A stretch of DNA of 20,304 nucleotides from a virus, in IMG/VR virus record IMGVR_UViG_3300036985_002656, positions 1 to 20,304 of that record. The stretch is one strand, 5' to 3'. The notes below the pieces were generated by a model, which was not told the DNA's origin, made no database searches, and saw nothing but the letters and a program-made list of their open reading frames with translations. A program made the position numbers and the translations under genes. Positions within the stretch are counted from its first letter, which is position 1; every line of letters starts with the position of its first letter. Shown here piece after piece: positions 6,607 through 15,394 of the stretch.

Positions 6607-7076
6607 TAGTTGTAGAAGAATTTTTGAATGGATTGTTTGAAAATTTGCCTTTAATAGATGGTTACACGACTATTTATAAATGGGGAAACAAGCAACATTT
6701 ATTAAAACAACTAGAGTTATTTTCAAAGGAAGCCAGAACAATTTACCCTTTAATCTATCAAACATCAAACTCTAGTGTTCAAGGTAAAGATGAATGTGAA
6801 ACGAAGTTGACACTTGTTTTAGCTTGTCAGAATACAAATGTAGATTTGACAAATGAGCAAAGATGGATGTTGAGTTACAAGAACATACTTTACCCTTTGG
6901 TAGAGAATATTGAAAGTATATTTAGAAGAAGCGGTAGCGTAACGTGGACTAATAGTTATACAATAACCGAGTTTCCAAATTACGGAAACGGAGAGGAAAA
7001 TTTTACTATTGACAAGTGGGATGCTATCTTATTAGAAACAACAATTAAAATAACCAACGTGCAAACGTGTAATTAA
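6603..7076 (+). CDS. Probable tail terminator / head-tail joining protein
   Basis: This encodes 157 residues. The layout is an N-terminal amphipathic helix (VVEEFLNGLFENLPLIDGYT), a central beta region with ETKLTLVLACQNTNVDLTNE, a helix LVENIESIFRRSG and C-terminal strands ending AILLETTIKITNVQTCN. This alpha-beta-alpha-beta pattern, and the place directly before the tail-tube gene, fit a tail terminator (gpU-like) or joining protein, which caps the tail tube and attaches it to the head. I see no family-specific motif, so the role is inferred from gene order. The start overlaps the preceding gene by 4 bp. Confidence 0.5.
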   Translation: MIVVEEFLNGLFENLPLIDGYTTIYKWGNKQHLLKQLELFSKEARTIYPLIYQTSNSSVQGKDECETKLTLVLACQNTNVDLTNEQRWMLSYKNILYPLVENIESIFRRSGSVTWTNSYTITEFPNYGNGEENFTIDKWDAILLETTIKITNVQTCN

Positions 7077-7084
7077 AAAACAAT

Positions 7085-8002
7085 ATGGCAATTATAACAG
7101 GTGTGGATTGTACCACAAGCAGATTTGGCAGCGGATTAGAAGCGTGTCAAGCAATTGAAGGATTACCAAACGGTGTAATCTTAGTTCCAAAAGGATGGTC
7201 TTTAGAGAAAGCGACAGACACTTTCGACAAGGCTTATGTTCAAGAGCAATGTCAACTAGGGAATTTCATTCCATTAGTAGGTTGTTTTGAAATGGTATCT
7301 GAAACTCCAGATGCTACAACGCAAGAAAGTCAATCAGGACTTATGGAAGTAGTAAGACAAGGGAAACCAACTTTTACCGCTACATTCAAACAAGGATTAG
7401 CTTTCCAAAAGATTGCTTACTCTTACAACTCTTACCAACAATACGATACATTGATTACTTACGAAACTGGGTATATCAAATGTGCTGAAAGTGTTGATGG
7501 TACGCAAATCAAAGGGTTGACAACTGGTATGTTAAACACTAATGGTTATACTGAAAACAATGGTACTACTTCTGCTTCAACTATCTTGAAGTTTCAAGTT
7601 ACAAATCCATTTGAGTACAATCAATATGTAAACCTTTTAACTGATTTGGATTTTGATCCAAACTCTGAGTTGTTCGGTATTACTGATGTAAACATTGTAG
7701 GTCGTGCAGATGCTTCTGAGGCTAAAGTTTATATCAAACCAACTTGGAAATGGAATGACTTGTTTACAATTACAGGATTGGCTGCTGCTAACTTAAGACT
7801 TACAGTTGGTGGGGTTACTAATGCAATTGTAGGAGCTATTACTTACAACGCAACTACTAAAGAGTATGCTATTACTCCAACGGCTACTTTGGTTGCTGCT
7901 GATGTAGTAACAGTAACTTTAGCTGATGGAGCTGTTAATACTGCTAAGGTTGGTAACAAATTTTATAGCGGTACTACTGGAAATGTAGTAACGGTAGCAT
8001 AA
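7085..8002 (+). CDS. Major tail (tube) protein with C-terminal Ig-like domain
   Basis: Hexameric rings of this protein would stack to form the tail tube. The 305 residues divide into a beta-rich N-terminal tube domain (1 to about 225) and a Thr/Ala/Gly-rich C-terminal domain (about 228-305, beginning FTITGLAAANLRLTVGG) with the short alternating strands of an Ig-like fold. Such domains are frequent add-ons of tail-tube proteins and project outward, where they may bind cell-surface sugars. Four Cys residues are spaced through the first 70 residues (TGVDC, EAC, EQC, VGC). The gene starts 8 bases after the probable terminator gene and is followed by a transcription terminator, so it closes the head/early-tail block. 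The codon use suggests high expression. Confidence 0.75.
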   Translation: MAIITGVDCTTSRFGSGLEACQAIEGLPNGVILVPKGWSLEKATDTFDKAYVQEQCQLGNFIPLVGCFEMVSETPDATTQESQSGLMEVVRQGKPTFTATFKQGLAFQKIAYSYNSYQQYDTLITYETGYIKCAESVDGTQIKGLTTGMLNTNGYTENNGTTSASTILKFQVTNPFEYNQYVNLLTDLDFDPNSELFGITDVNIVGRADASEAKVYIKPTWKWNDLFTITGLAAANLRLTVGGVTNAIVGAITYNATTKEYAITPTATLVAADVVTVTLADGAVNTAKVGNKFYSGTTGNVVTVA

Positions 8003-8028
8003 GTTTAGCGACTTAAGTATTTGGGTAG

Positions 8029-8060
8029 AAAAAGGTGTGCGATTTTGTACGCCTTTTTTT
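8029..8060 (+). terminator. Rho-independent terminator after the tail-tube gene
   Basis: GGTGTGC (8034-8040) pairs with GTACGCC (8047-8053) in 7 positions, two of them G-T, around the loop GATTTT. It is flanked by five A residues on the left and seven T residues on the right, which extend the stem. It lies 26 bases after the tail-tube stop codon. Confidence 0.75.
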
Positions 8061-8061
8061 A

Positions 8062-8069
8062 TATCTTTA
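8062..8069 (+). promoter_or_regulatory. Possible -7 element for the distal tail block
   Basis: TATCTTTA differs from TAnnTTTG only in the last base. It lies just after the terminator and about 22 bases before the next ATG (8092). No TTTG is at the right distance. A new promoter is expected here because the terminator separates the blocks, but the sequence support is modest. Confidence 0.35.
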
Positions 8070-8091
8070 CATAAAAATAAATAAAATAGAG

Positions 8092-8403
8092 ATGACAATT
8101 TTCAACATAGAATTATTTGGAGCTGATGCGGATTGGTTTTGTAATTTAACCAAATCGGAGCAATTTGCGTGGATTAAGGCTAATACTAATCAAGTTAATG
8201 ATGATTTGATTAATGATTTTTTAAGCACTCCTTTAAAGAACAAAAAGGAATATTGTTTTACTTGTAGAGATAACAAACAAAGAGTATCAATTGCTAAAAT
8301 TGTAGAAGATGGGAATATCAGCAAAGGAAATGAGCAACAGGTTACGCAAGTTGACAGAGCCGAAGTTAATGAGCATAGAGGAAAAAGAAATAAGAAAAAA
8401 TGA
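8092..8403 (+). CDS. Small protein at the head of the distal tail block, unknown function
   Basis: I start this 103-residue protein at the ATG at 8092 (MTIFNIELFGADADWFCNLT). An in-frame ATG-less extension back to 8035 would run through the terminator stem and encode an unlikely hydrophobic leader. Visible features are the acidic, Trp-containing N-terminus, ADWFCNLTKSEQFAWIKANT, a CFTC pair and a very basic end (HRGKRNKKK). The last 95 bases overlap the next gene in the +1 frame, and the gene ends at an A-rich AAG AAA AAA TGA. The place between tail tube and tape measure suggests a tail-assembly role, but I recognise no family. Confidence 0.6.
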   Translation: MTIFNIELFGADADWFCNLTKSEQFAWIKANTNQVNDDLINDFLSTPLKNKKEYCFTCRDNKQRVSIAKIVEDGNISKGNEQQVTQVDRAEVNEHRGKRNKKK

Positions 8404-8758
8404 AACTATATTACTTCAATATAAAAGATTTGATTTTATAATTGGAGATATTTGGGGAGATGGAACTAGATTTTCTTATGCAAGTCCAGAGTATCAAGAA
8501 TATAAATTTGGCAAAAACCCATCAGCAAAAGGAGATGTAGATTTAATTAATGAGGGAGATTTTATTAATAGTTTCTTTTTACAAGCACCATTACAAAACA
8601 AGTTATTATTTGGAGCAAGTGATTATAAAGCAACAAAATTAATGTCTAAGTATGGAGATGAAATATTTAGTATTAATAACAATAGATTTCAGATATTTCT
8701 TAAAAAACACGTTCTAGAATCATTTACAAAGGCAATTAAGCAAGAATTAGGACAATAG
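8309..8758 (+). CDS. Phage morphogenesis protein of unknown family
   Basis: This encodes 149 residues from the ATG at 8309 (MGISAKEMSNRLRKLTEPKL). An alternative ATG at 8369 (MSIEEKEIRKNE) would cut the overlap with the preceding gene from 95 to 35 bp. I prefer the longer form because MGISAKE... reads as a natural helical N-terminus. The middle contains DVDLINEGDFINSFFL and LLFGASDYKATKLMSKYGDE, then IFSIN and a C-terminal amphipathic helix. The 'D-x-I-NS' strand, the 'FGASD-KA-KLM-KYG-EIF' segment and the last helix recall small neck or tail-completion (HK97 gp10-type) proteins, but this is a weak impression. The stop TAG (8756-8758) directly abuts the next ATG. Confidence 0.6.
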   Translation: MGISAKEMSNRLRKLTEPKLMSIEEKEIRKNETILLQYKRFDFIIGDIWGDGTRFSYASPEYQEYKFGKNPSAKGDVDLINEGDFINSFFLQAPLQNKLLFGASDYKATKLMSKYGDEIFSINNNRFQIFLKKHVLESFTKAIKQELGQ

Positions 8759-9352
8759 ATGGCAAAGCACAATTCGATAGAAAATATACCCGCAAAACTG
8801 TTCTTTGACGTTTTACAGAGCAAAGATTACTCATTACTTGTGTCAACGGAAGAAAATGAAGACTTAGAGGGTGTTTTTTCCACAATATACGACGATTTCT
8901 TTGTAAAATCGGACAATACAGAGGCAAAAAGGTACATAGAATTAACTTTTAATGTGAATTTGCTATCTTATAAGATTGAAACTATAAAGCAAGTGATGCA
9001 CTTCTTGTATTATAATCCAGTTACAGATGAAATGAAAGAGAAATTAACGACTGCTTTAAAGAATGGGTGCTGTATTTATTACGATAAAGATGCAGAGTGG
9101 GGAGAAGAAGTGTTAAGAATATTACAAGTTGAGTGCGGTGTTATTGAAAACGATTTGACAATGGCTACTTTGGAGTTGCAAAAGTATTTTGGCAAAGATA
9201 CTGGAGGTAAGTTTGACTTCTTTAAAAATATAGTTTCTTTGAGTAACATTCATAATAGGAATATTGACGAAACAATTACTTTAGCAATGTATATTGCAAT
9301 TGAAAATTCGGGTAAAAGTATAATTAAAATACAAAGGAATAATGGCAAATGA
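8759..9352 (+). CDS. Probable tail assembly chaperone
   Basis: This encodes 197 residues, mostly helical, without membrane segments. Features are an N-terminal helix (IPAKLFFDVLQSKDYSLLV), an acidic linker EENEDLEG, helices IETIKQVMHFLYYNPVT and LTTALKNGCCIYYDKDAEW, and the end ITLAMYIAIENSGKSIIKI. It lies immediately before, and overlaps by 11 bp, the tape-measure gene. That is the standard position of the chaperone that coats the tape measure before tail-tube assembly. The assignment is by position and helical character. I saw no obvious slippery heptamer within this gene that would make a G/GT-type fusion. Confidence 0.55.
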   Translation: MAKHNSIENIPAKLFFDVLQSKDYSLLVSTEENEDLEGVFSTIYDDFFVKSDNTEAKRYIELTFNVNLLSYKIETIKQVMHFLYYNPVTDEMKEKLTTALKNGCCIYYDKDAEWGEEVLRILQVECGVIENDLTMATLELQKYFGKDTGGKFDFFKNIVSLSNIHNRNIDETITLAMYIAIENSGKSIIKIQRNNGK

Positions 9353-12300
9353 TGGTTTTATAGAGTTTTTAACTCCTGATGCACTAGCGCAATTAAAAGA
9401 GGCTAGTGCAATAGTTGATAAATTAGTTCCTCAAATTGAGAAAATTAAAAATTTTAAACCACCTACAACTCCAAGTGGAGCGGATAGTGCTGCAAAGCAA
9501 ATGATTGCTGATTTAAAAGCACAAGAACAAGCTATAAAACAAGCTACAAATGCTTTAATTCAAGAGGAAAAAGTAAAACAACAAGTATTAGCAACGGAAA
9601 TAAAACAATCTAATGCTATAAAGGCTAATATTGCTCAAAGAGAAGCTCAAAGAAAAGCAAGTGTAGCGCAACAACAAGCAGATGAAAAGGCTGCTAAATC
9701 TGCTGAAAGAAGCGCATTAGCAAACCAAAGACTTAACGATGCTTACGGAAAATTAAACGCAAGTAGAAATCAAGCGGCTAGAACATTACAAAACCTTATT
9801 GCTAGTGAAACAGCATCAAACGCTGAAATAAGAAAAGCGCAAAGAGAGTTTGATATTTTAGATGGTAAAGTAAAAAAGGCGGATAAAGCAGTAGGCAACT
9901 TCTCACGAAATGTAGGTAATTACGGAAGTGCATTATCAGGAGTAACTCAACTTATGGGTGCTTTTGGTATTGCTACTGGATTAGCATTAGGAGCTGATAT
10001 TGTTAAAAATATATACGAAACAACAAAACAACTTCAAAGTTTAGATTTGGCTTTGAAAATGGTTTCTGAAACTCAAGAAATTTATGGCGCAAATATAAAT
10101 TTTGTAAAGAATATTTCTGAAAAATGGGGGATTGAAATAAAAGGACTTACAGAGCAGTTTACACAATTCTATGTAAATGCAAAAGGAAAATTATCTGAAA
10201 CTGATATTAAGAAAACATTTGAGGGTATTGCAAAAGCTGGCTCGTTAATGGGTATTAGTATTGACAAGCAAAATGATGCCTTTTATGCTTTTAACCAAAT
10301 GTTATCTAAGGGTACAGTACAAGCAGAAGAATTAAAAAAGCAGTTAGGTAACGCATTGCCAGGAGCGATTAAAGCTGCAACAATGGCTTACCAAGAGCTA
10401 AACCCTAACTTGAAAGTTACAGAGCAAATGATGCTCGACCAAATGAAAGCGGGTAATCTTGTTTCTACTGAAATGGTACCAGCTATTATTCGTGCTTATC
10501 AAAAGTTATACGGAATTGAAAACGTAACAGGAATTGAAACTTTAATATCTAAGCAAAATAGACTATCAAATAGTTGGACTGAAATGGTTGCTGCTATGAG
10601 TGCATCTAATTCATTAACAATAGCTGGTCGTACATTGTCAGGAATGACTATTTTAGCACAAGGTTTTTTAGATGTTTTAACTAAAGTATTATCTACACAA
10701 GAGCAAATAAACAAACAATCAATGTCTATTGATTTTACAGTAGGTCAAACTGCTGCTCAAGAAGATGTTGATGCTTTTGGAGGTAACACAAAAGAATCTC
10801 AAATAACTTATGCTAAAGACTTATTAAAAAGCGATATTGAAGAATATAACTTTTTAGTTAAAAAATATAATAAGTTAAATAAAGAACTTTCAGAAAGTAA
10901 TTTCCCGCTTTTTCAATATAATTTAAAAGCTGAAATAGAGGGAGTATCAAAATCTATGGGTTATTTTCAAGGAAGAATTAATGCTTTGAGAGAAAATATA
11001 AACCCAACCGTTTCTCCTACAACTCCTGATGATGGTGGCGATAAAGACAAAAAACAAAAAGAAAGAATAAGGCTTAATTACGAGGAAGTAGAATCTTTAT
11101 ATAATCTTAGAATTGCAAAACTAAAAGAACAACAAGTTTTGCAGAAAGAAATTACTGATAATCAAGATGCTCCAGATTATACTAGATTGGAAGCTAGAAA
11201 AGAGTATTCAAGATTGGCAGTTGAAATATTGGATGAACAATATAGAAAAGAAACTGCAATATCTAAGTTAAAATTAAAAGAAGATTTAGACAGAGCTAAT
11301 GAGATTTATTTAAAAAATAAAAAAAATGGATATGACGATGTTCAAAATAGTGAAGAATACGCAAAAGCAATTAAAGACATTAATGACAGATACAATAATG
11401 AAACTCAATTAGCCGATATAAACCATAGCAGAGCGTGGAAAAATTTAATGTATGAAGATGCTGATTTTAATGAAAAAATAAGAAAAGCAACTTTTGATAA
11501 AGAGGAAAAATTAAGAAAGAAAACGCTTGAAGAAGTTAGAAAATTAAACGAACAGATAAATAAATCTGAACAAGATAAATATTTAAGAATTTCTAATGAT
11601 GAAAGCAAAACTTTAAAAACTAGACAAGCAGCATTTGAAGAATATCAAAATTTAGTATTAGAACAAATAAATTTAGACCAACAAGCAGATTTAGCAAGAG
11701 CAACTCCAGAAGAATATGATGGAATAATTTTTAAATACAAAGAATTAGCAAATGCAATAAAAGGATTAGAAAGTCCATTAGACGTTGCTAATGAAAAAAT
11801 GAAAGATTTTTTAAGAGATAGTTCATTAGATACTTTAAATAAAGGATTAGATGATTTAGGAATGTCCTCTTTAAAAGTATTTTTAGATTTAGACCAAAAC
11901 GGACAAAGCACATTTGATAAATTATTAGAGGGAGCTAAAAATTGGAAAGAAGAAATGGCTGTTACTTTTCAAGCAGTTGGAGATATAGCTCAAGATATTT
12001 TCAATAAAATGTTTGAAAATTCTAATAGAAGATTTGAAAATGAAAAAGCTAATTTAGAACAAGAAACTAATATAGCATTAGCATTTGCTGGGGATTCAGA
12101 TACAGCTAAAGCAGAAATTGAAAGACAAGCCGAGCAAAGACGAAAAGAGATAGCAAGACGAGAATTTAAAGCTAAAAAAGAACAAGCTATTTTTAATATA
12201 GCATTAGATACAGCACAAGCAGTTATGTCAACTTATGCACGTTTAGGATTCCCAATTGGATTACCCTTAGCGATTGTTATGGGAGCTATTGGACTTGCTC

Positions 12301-12737
12301 AGATAGCTTTAGTAAGTTCTCAACAAGTACCAGCATACAAAGATGGAACGGAGAACCACGGTGGTGGAGCAATGCTTGTAAATGATGGTAGTGGTTCAAA
12401 CTACAAAGAAACAATACAAACGCCTGATGGTAAGATTTACCAACCTAAAGAGCGTAATGTAATAATGAACGCACCAAAAGGCACTAAGGTATTTACTCAC
12501 GACCAATGGCAACGTAATTTAGACAATATATTAACTAGCAATAGTATTGGTTACGCACAGCCTAATGTTGTTGTAAATAGCGGTATGAGCGATTCACAAG
12601 TAGATAGGATTGTAAGCACAATACAAAATAAACAAGAGGCAATTTTAAATATTGACAAAAACGGTTGGAATACAAGTGTTCGTAATGGACATAGTACAAA
12701 AGAGATATTAAATAACCAAGTAACATTCGGTAGATAA
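9342..12737 (+). CDS. Tail tape measure protein
   Basis: At 1131 residues this is the longest complete gene. It sets tail length and is ejected ahead of the DNA. Residues 1-185 are Ala/Lys/Glu/Gln-rich coiled coil. A hydrophobic stretch follows (about 199-222, LSGVTQLMGAFGIATGLALG). The tape-measure domain spans about 230-410 and includes KGLTEQFTQFYVNAKGKLSE and KGTVQAEELKKQLGNALPGA. A long charged coiled-coil region follows (about 550-960, after PTTPDDGGDKDKKQKER). A second hydrophobic segment (GFPIGLPLAIVMGAIGLAQI, from 969) probably inserts in the host membrane. The Gly-rich end (from about 1005, HGGGAMLVNDGSG) has no recognisable peptidase motif. The length would predict a tail of roughly 170 nm if the usual 0.15 nm per residue holds. 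Its stop overlaps the next ATG by one base. Confidence 0.92.
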   Translation: MANDGFIEFLTPDALAQLKEASAIVDKLVPQIEKIKNFKPPTTPSGADSAAKQMIADLKAQEQAIKQATNALIQEEKVKQQVLATEIKQSNAIKANIAQREAQRKASVAQQQADEKAAKSAERSALANQRLNDAYGKLNASRNQAARTLQNLIASETASNAEIRKAQREFDILDGKVKKADKAVGNFSRNVGNYGSALSGVTQLMGAFGIATGLALGADIVKNIYETTKQLQSLDLALKMVSETQEIYGANINFVKNISEKWGIEIKGLTEQFTQFYVNAKGKLSETDIKKTFEGIAKAGSLMGISIDKQNDAFYAFNQMLSKGTVQAEELKKQLGNALPGAIKAATMAYQELNPNLKVTEQMMLDQMKAGNLVSTEMVPAIIRAYQKLYGIENVTGIETLISKQNRLSNSWTEMVAAMSASNSLTIAGRTLSGMTILAQGFLDVLTKVLSTQEQINKQSMSIDFTVGQTAAQEDVDAFGGNTKESQITYAKDLLKSDIEEYNFLVKKYNKLNKELSESNFPLFQYNLKAEIEGVSKSMGYFQGRINALRENINPTVSPTTPDDGGDKDKKQKERIRLNYEEVESLYNLRIAKLKEQQVLQKEITDNQDAPDYTRLEARKEYSRLAVEILDEQYRKETAISKLKLKEDLDRANEIYLKNKKNGYDDVQNSEEYAKAIKDINDRYNNETQLADINHSRAWKNLMYEDADFNEKIRKATFDKEEKLRKKTLEEVRKLNEQINKSEQDKYLRISNDESKTLKTRQAAFEEYQNLVLEQINLDQQADLARATPEEYDGIIFKYKELANAIKGLESPLDVANEKMKDFLRDSSLDTLNKGLDDLGMSSLKVFLDLDQNGQSTFDKLLEGAKNWKEEMAVTFQAVGDIAQDIFNKMFENSNRRFENEKANLEQETNIALAFAGDSDTAKAEIERQAEQRRKEIARREFKAKKEQAIFNIALDTAQAVMSTYARLGFPIGLPLAIVMGAIGLAQIALVSSQQVPAYKDGTENHGGGAMLVNDGSGSNYKETIQTPDGKIYQPKERNVIMNAPKGTKVFTHDQWQRNLDNILTSNSIGYAQPNVVVNSGMSDSQVDRIVSTIQNKQEAILNIDKNGWNTSVRNGHSTKEILNNQVTFGR

Positions 12738-15394
12738 TGGCGCACCCATACGATGATAATGGATTTAGACACTATTTAAAGTTTTGCGACTTTGATATGG
12801 ATTGGTATGAAATAGCAGAGCCCGTTGGTTTTGATGGTGCTAAATACGTTAAGAAGCAATTGCCAAATAGATGGACTAGAGATGTAGAGTATTTTGCTAT
12901 TGATGGGTTAACATTCCCTGATGCGTTTGGCGATATATTAGTTGCTCCTAGAGTTTACACACCACAAGGCGATACTTCTAATTATATGGATTATGGTTTT
13001 CGTTTTTTAATGGAAAACAGACGATTGAAAGGAAGTGAAATGAAAGTAGGCTATAAGATTAGCCGAAACGGAGTTGATTTTAGAGAGTTTGAATTAGACA
13101 ATAGAGATGAAGATTTAACCGATGGACTTACTTACTACAAATGTAAGTTAGTTGAAATAGGATTAGTAGCAGACCATTTCAGAAACTTAAAAAATACTTT
13201 TGATGCTTTTAGCGATAAGAATTTTAAAGACGAAACTATTACACCGATTAATAGTTTTAATTATTTAATTAAAGCAACACCTTTAAATTTAACTAGCATT
13301 TTTAAAATGCCTAATAACTTTTCATTTGATGTAATTAATAGTCCGTGGTTTGGAGCAGCAACAGGTATAAATCCAAGTCAACAAATTACAGAAAGCGGAG
13401 TTAATAATACTTTAGGGTGGCTACTTCCTCAAATAAATACCAATACATTTTCAGATTTTGAGAATTTTGCTTTAATGGTGGCAGTTAAAGATACTAATAA
13501 TGTTAAAGTATCAATTGATATTGATATGGATTATGAATTTTTAAATGGAGGTGGTTCTTTAACAGGTAATGGTAGAATTCAATTTTTAATGTACGTTGGA
13601 ACAACTGCAAATTTAAGCACTTTTGTAACGCAATTTTATGCAAAGTCAGTTGGAGCAAGTGAAAATGAAAGTGGCACAATAAAACAAATTTTTACTTTTG
13701 AAATAAACGAAGTCCCAGTAGGTCAAAAGATTTTTCTATTTCATTACATAGAGGGTGTAGGAGATAGAAGAATCAAAGGATTATTTAGGAAACACGAAAT
13801 TACTTTAGAGGTAGTTGAAACAGACTTAGATATTGTTTGTCCCGCAGTTCGTTATATTGATTTAATAAAACAAGGCGGTAAATTTGTAAATAATTTGCCA
13901 GTAGTTGCACCTAGATTTGATATAGGAGGACAGTTTTATAGTCAAGCAGTATTTAGTCGTTCACTACTTGAGCAAAGAAAAGAAATGTACTCAACTAATG
14001 AAGATTTAATACAATCCTTGCAAGAGGTTTGTGCAGATGCAGAAATATCAAAAGATAATATTGATATTAGACAACATCAAGACTTTTATCAAAATAATGA
14101 AATAGCTTCTTTTCTAGTAATTCCTAGCGAGGACTATACAGAGCCTTATGATGAATATTATTTAATTAATAACTTCAATTTTGGTTATAAGAATTTTGAG
14201 CAAGATAGGACTACTAAAAATACTGTAAAATCATTTCACACAAGCTCCGAATGGTTGCCAAAGAATGAACGTTCTGATAAAAATAAGAAAATTGAAAACG
14301 AATTAATACGCGATCCGTTCTTAAAACAGACTACATTTAATTTAGCAATTAAAAACCCTAGTACTTCAACCGAAAAAGACGAAAAGTTGTTTATTGAGGA
14401 TATGGTTACACTTGCTCCAAATAGTTCAAATGAGTTTGTAAGGACTTTATTAATGCGTTGGCAAGATGGCAAACTAGAAATATTAAATAGAAATACACTA
14501 GGCACTAATGAAGATGCTATACTTAATTGGAATAACTTAGGTTTAGCAGTTGGAGCAAGTTTTATTATATTGTCAGGTGCAAATGTTGGAAACTATACAA
14601 TATTTTCTATTAATACTGCTGGAACTACTTTAACATTAACACCAATAGGTTCAATAAGTCAAGCAAGCGGAAACTACACAATAAGAATAAAACACTTTTA
14701 TTCTAACGTACTTTGGCAAACAAGAATAGGAGAGGGATTTACTAAATTTGAAAAAGGTTATTCAAATCAGTTTTACACAATAAAACGTAATATGAAGTAT
14801 TGGTATTACTATTTGGGTACTGCTACAATGTATTGTAAAAAAGATATTAAAAACTCGTTCTTTAAAAACTTTGGTAAATTAGAAACGCAATTAGATAGTG
14901 AAACAACTCCAGTTATTGAAGATGCAACGATATTATATGCTGATTTGCCTAATCCTTTAGTTGAGCCAATAACAATTAAAGCAAAGATAGTAGCACAATA
15001 TGAAGATGTATTACAGTATTTAGAGAATTATAGAACGATAAAGGGTTTTGTAAGGTTATTTACACCAACTGGAAAAGTAGTTAAAGTTTACCCTAAAGAC
15101 TTCCAATATACGCTATCATCAAGTGAGGCAGTTATACAAGGAGAAAAGAAATACGAAACACAATACTTGAAAATTGATATAGTTGGAAATATTGTAAATG
15201 TAGATGATGCGCCTTATGATTTACAAGGTGTAGCCGAGTGGTTTAGAACGCAAAATGACTTCATTCAGTTGTACGATAAAAAAAGCAATCCTTTGAGTAA
15301 TTTTTATCGATATGATTTTGTACTTTTGAACGATGTAAAATATAATTCTATAACAGAATTAGTTATCCAATTAAACTTAGTAGAATGGACTTAG
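12737..15394 (+). CDS. Large distal tail / baseplate protein
   Basis: This encodes 885 residues. It directly follows the tape measure, where siphophages carry distal-tail and baseplate-hub genes. The N-terminal part (1-150) has alternating strands with YFAIDGLTFPDAFGDILVAP and FRFLMENRRLKGSEMKVGYK. A beta-sandwich-like insertion spans about 185-365 (from NLTSIFKMPNNFSFDVI to HEITLEVVETDLD). A core with SLLEQRKEMYSTNEDLIQSL and AEISKDNIDIRQHQDF follows. A second compact beta insertion lies at about 590-652 (LGLAVGASFIILSGANVGNY to GNYTIRIKHF). The C-terminal 190 residues contain DVLQYLENYRTIKGFVRLFT. There is no lysozyme or peptidase motif. The role as hub or tail-associated protein is inferred from position and size. 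It overlaps the next gene by 10 bp. Confidence 0.65.
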   Translation: MAHPYDDNGFRHYLKFCDFDMDWYEIAEPVGFDGAKYVKKQLPNRWTRDVEYFAIDGLTFPDAFGDILVAPRVYTPQGDTSNYMDYGFRFLMENRRLKGSEMKVGYKISRNGVDFREFELDNRDEDLTDGLTYYKCKLVEIGLVADHFRNLKNTFDAFSDKNFKDETITPINSFNYLIKATPLNLTSIFKMPNNFSFDVINSPWFGAATGINPSQQITESGVNNTLGWLLPQINTNTFSDFENFALMVAVKDTNNVKVSIDIDMDYEFLNGGGSLTGNGRIQFLMYVGTTANLSTFVTQFYAKSVGASENESGTIKQIFTFEINEVPVGQKIFLFHYIEGVGDRRIKGLFRKHEITLEVVETDLDIVCPAVRYIDLIKQGGKFVNNLPVVAPRFDIGGQFYSQAVFSRSLLEQRKEMYSTNEDLIQSLQEVCADAEISKDNIDIRQHQDFYQNNEIASFLVIPSEDYTEPYDEYYLINNFNFGYKNFEQDRTTKNTVKSFHTSSEWLPKNERSDKNKKIENELIRDPFLKQTTFNLAIKNPSTSTEKDEKLFIEDMVTLAPNSSNEFVRTLLMRWQDGKLEILNRNTLGTNEDAILNWNNLGLAVGASFIILSGANVGNYTIFSINTAGTTLTLTPIGSISQASGNYTIRIKHFYSNVLWQTRIGEGFTKFEKGYSNQFYTIKRNMKYWYYYLGTATMYCKKDIKNSFFKNFGKLETQLDSETTPVIEDATILYADLPNPLVEPITIKAKIVAQYEDVLQYLENYRTIKGFVRLFTPTGKVVKVYPKDFQYTLSSSEAVIQGEKKYETQYLKIDIVGNIVNVDDAPYDLQGVAEWFRTQNDFIQLYDKKSNPLSNFYRYDFVLLNDVKYNSITELVIQLNLVEWT

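Noticed and set aside
8035-8091. Upstream extension of the 103-residue gene (MCDFVRLFLYLYIKINKIE)
   Set aside because: It would begin inside the terminator stem at 8034-8053, needs a non-ATG start, and the sequence is T-run translation; the ATG at 8092 is far better.
14236-14505. Minus-strand open frame of 89 codons within the baseplate gene
   Set aside because: It lies opposite a well-supported long gene, has a Ser/Phe/Leu-rich shadow composition and no regulatory signals; the same applies to the other short opposite-strand frames in this window.
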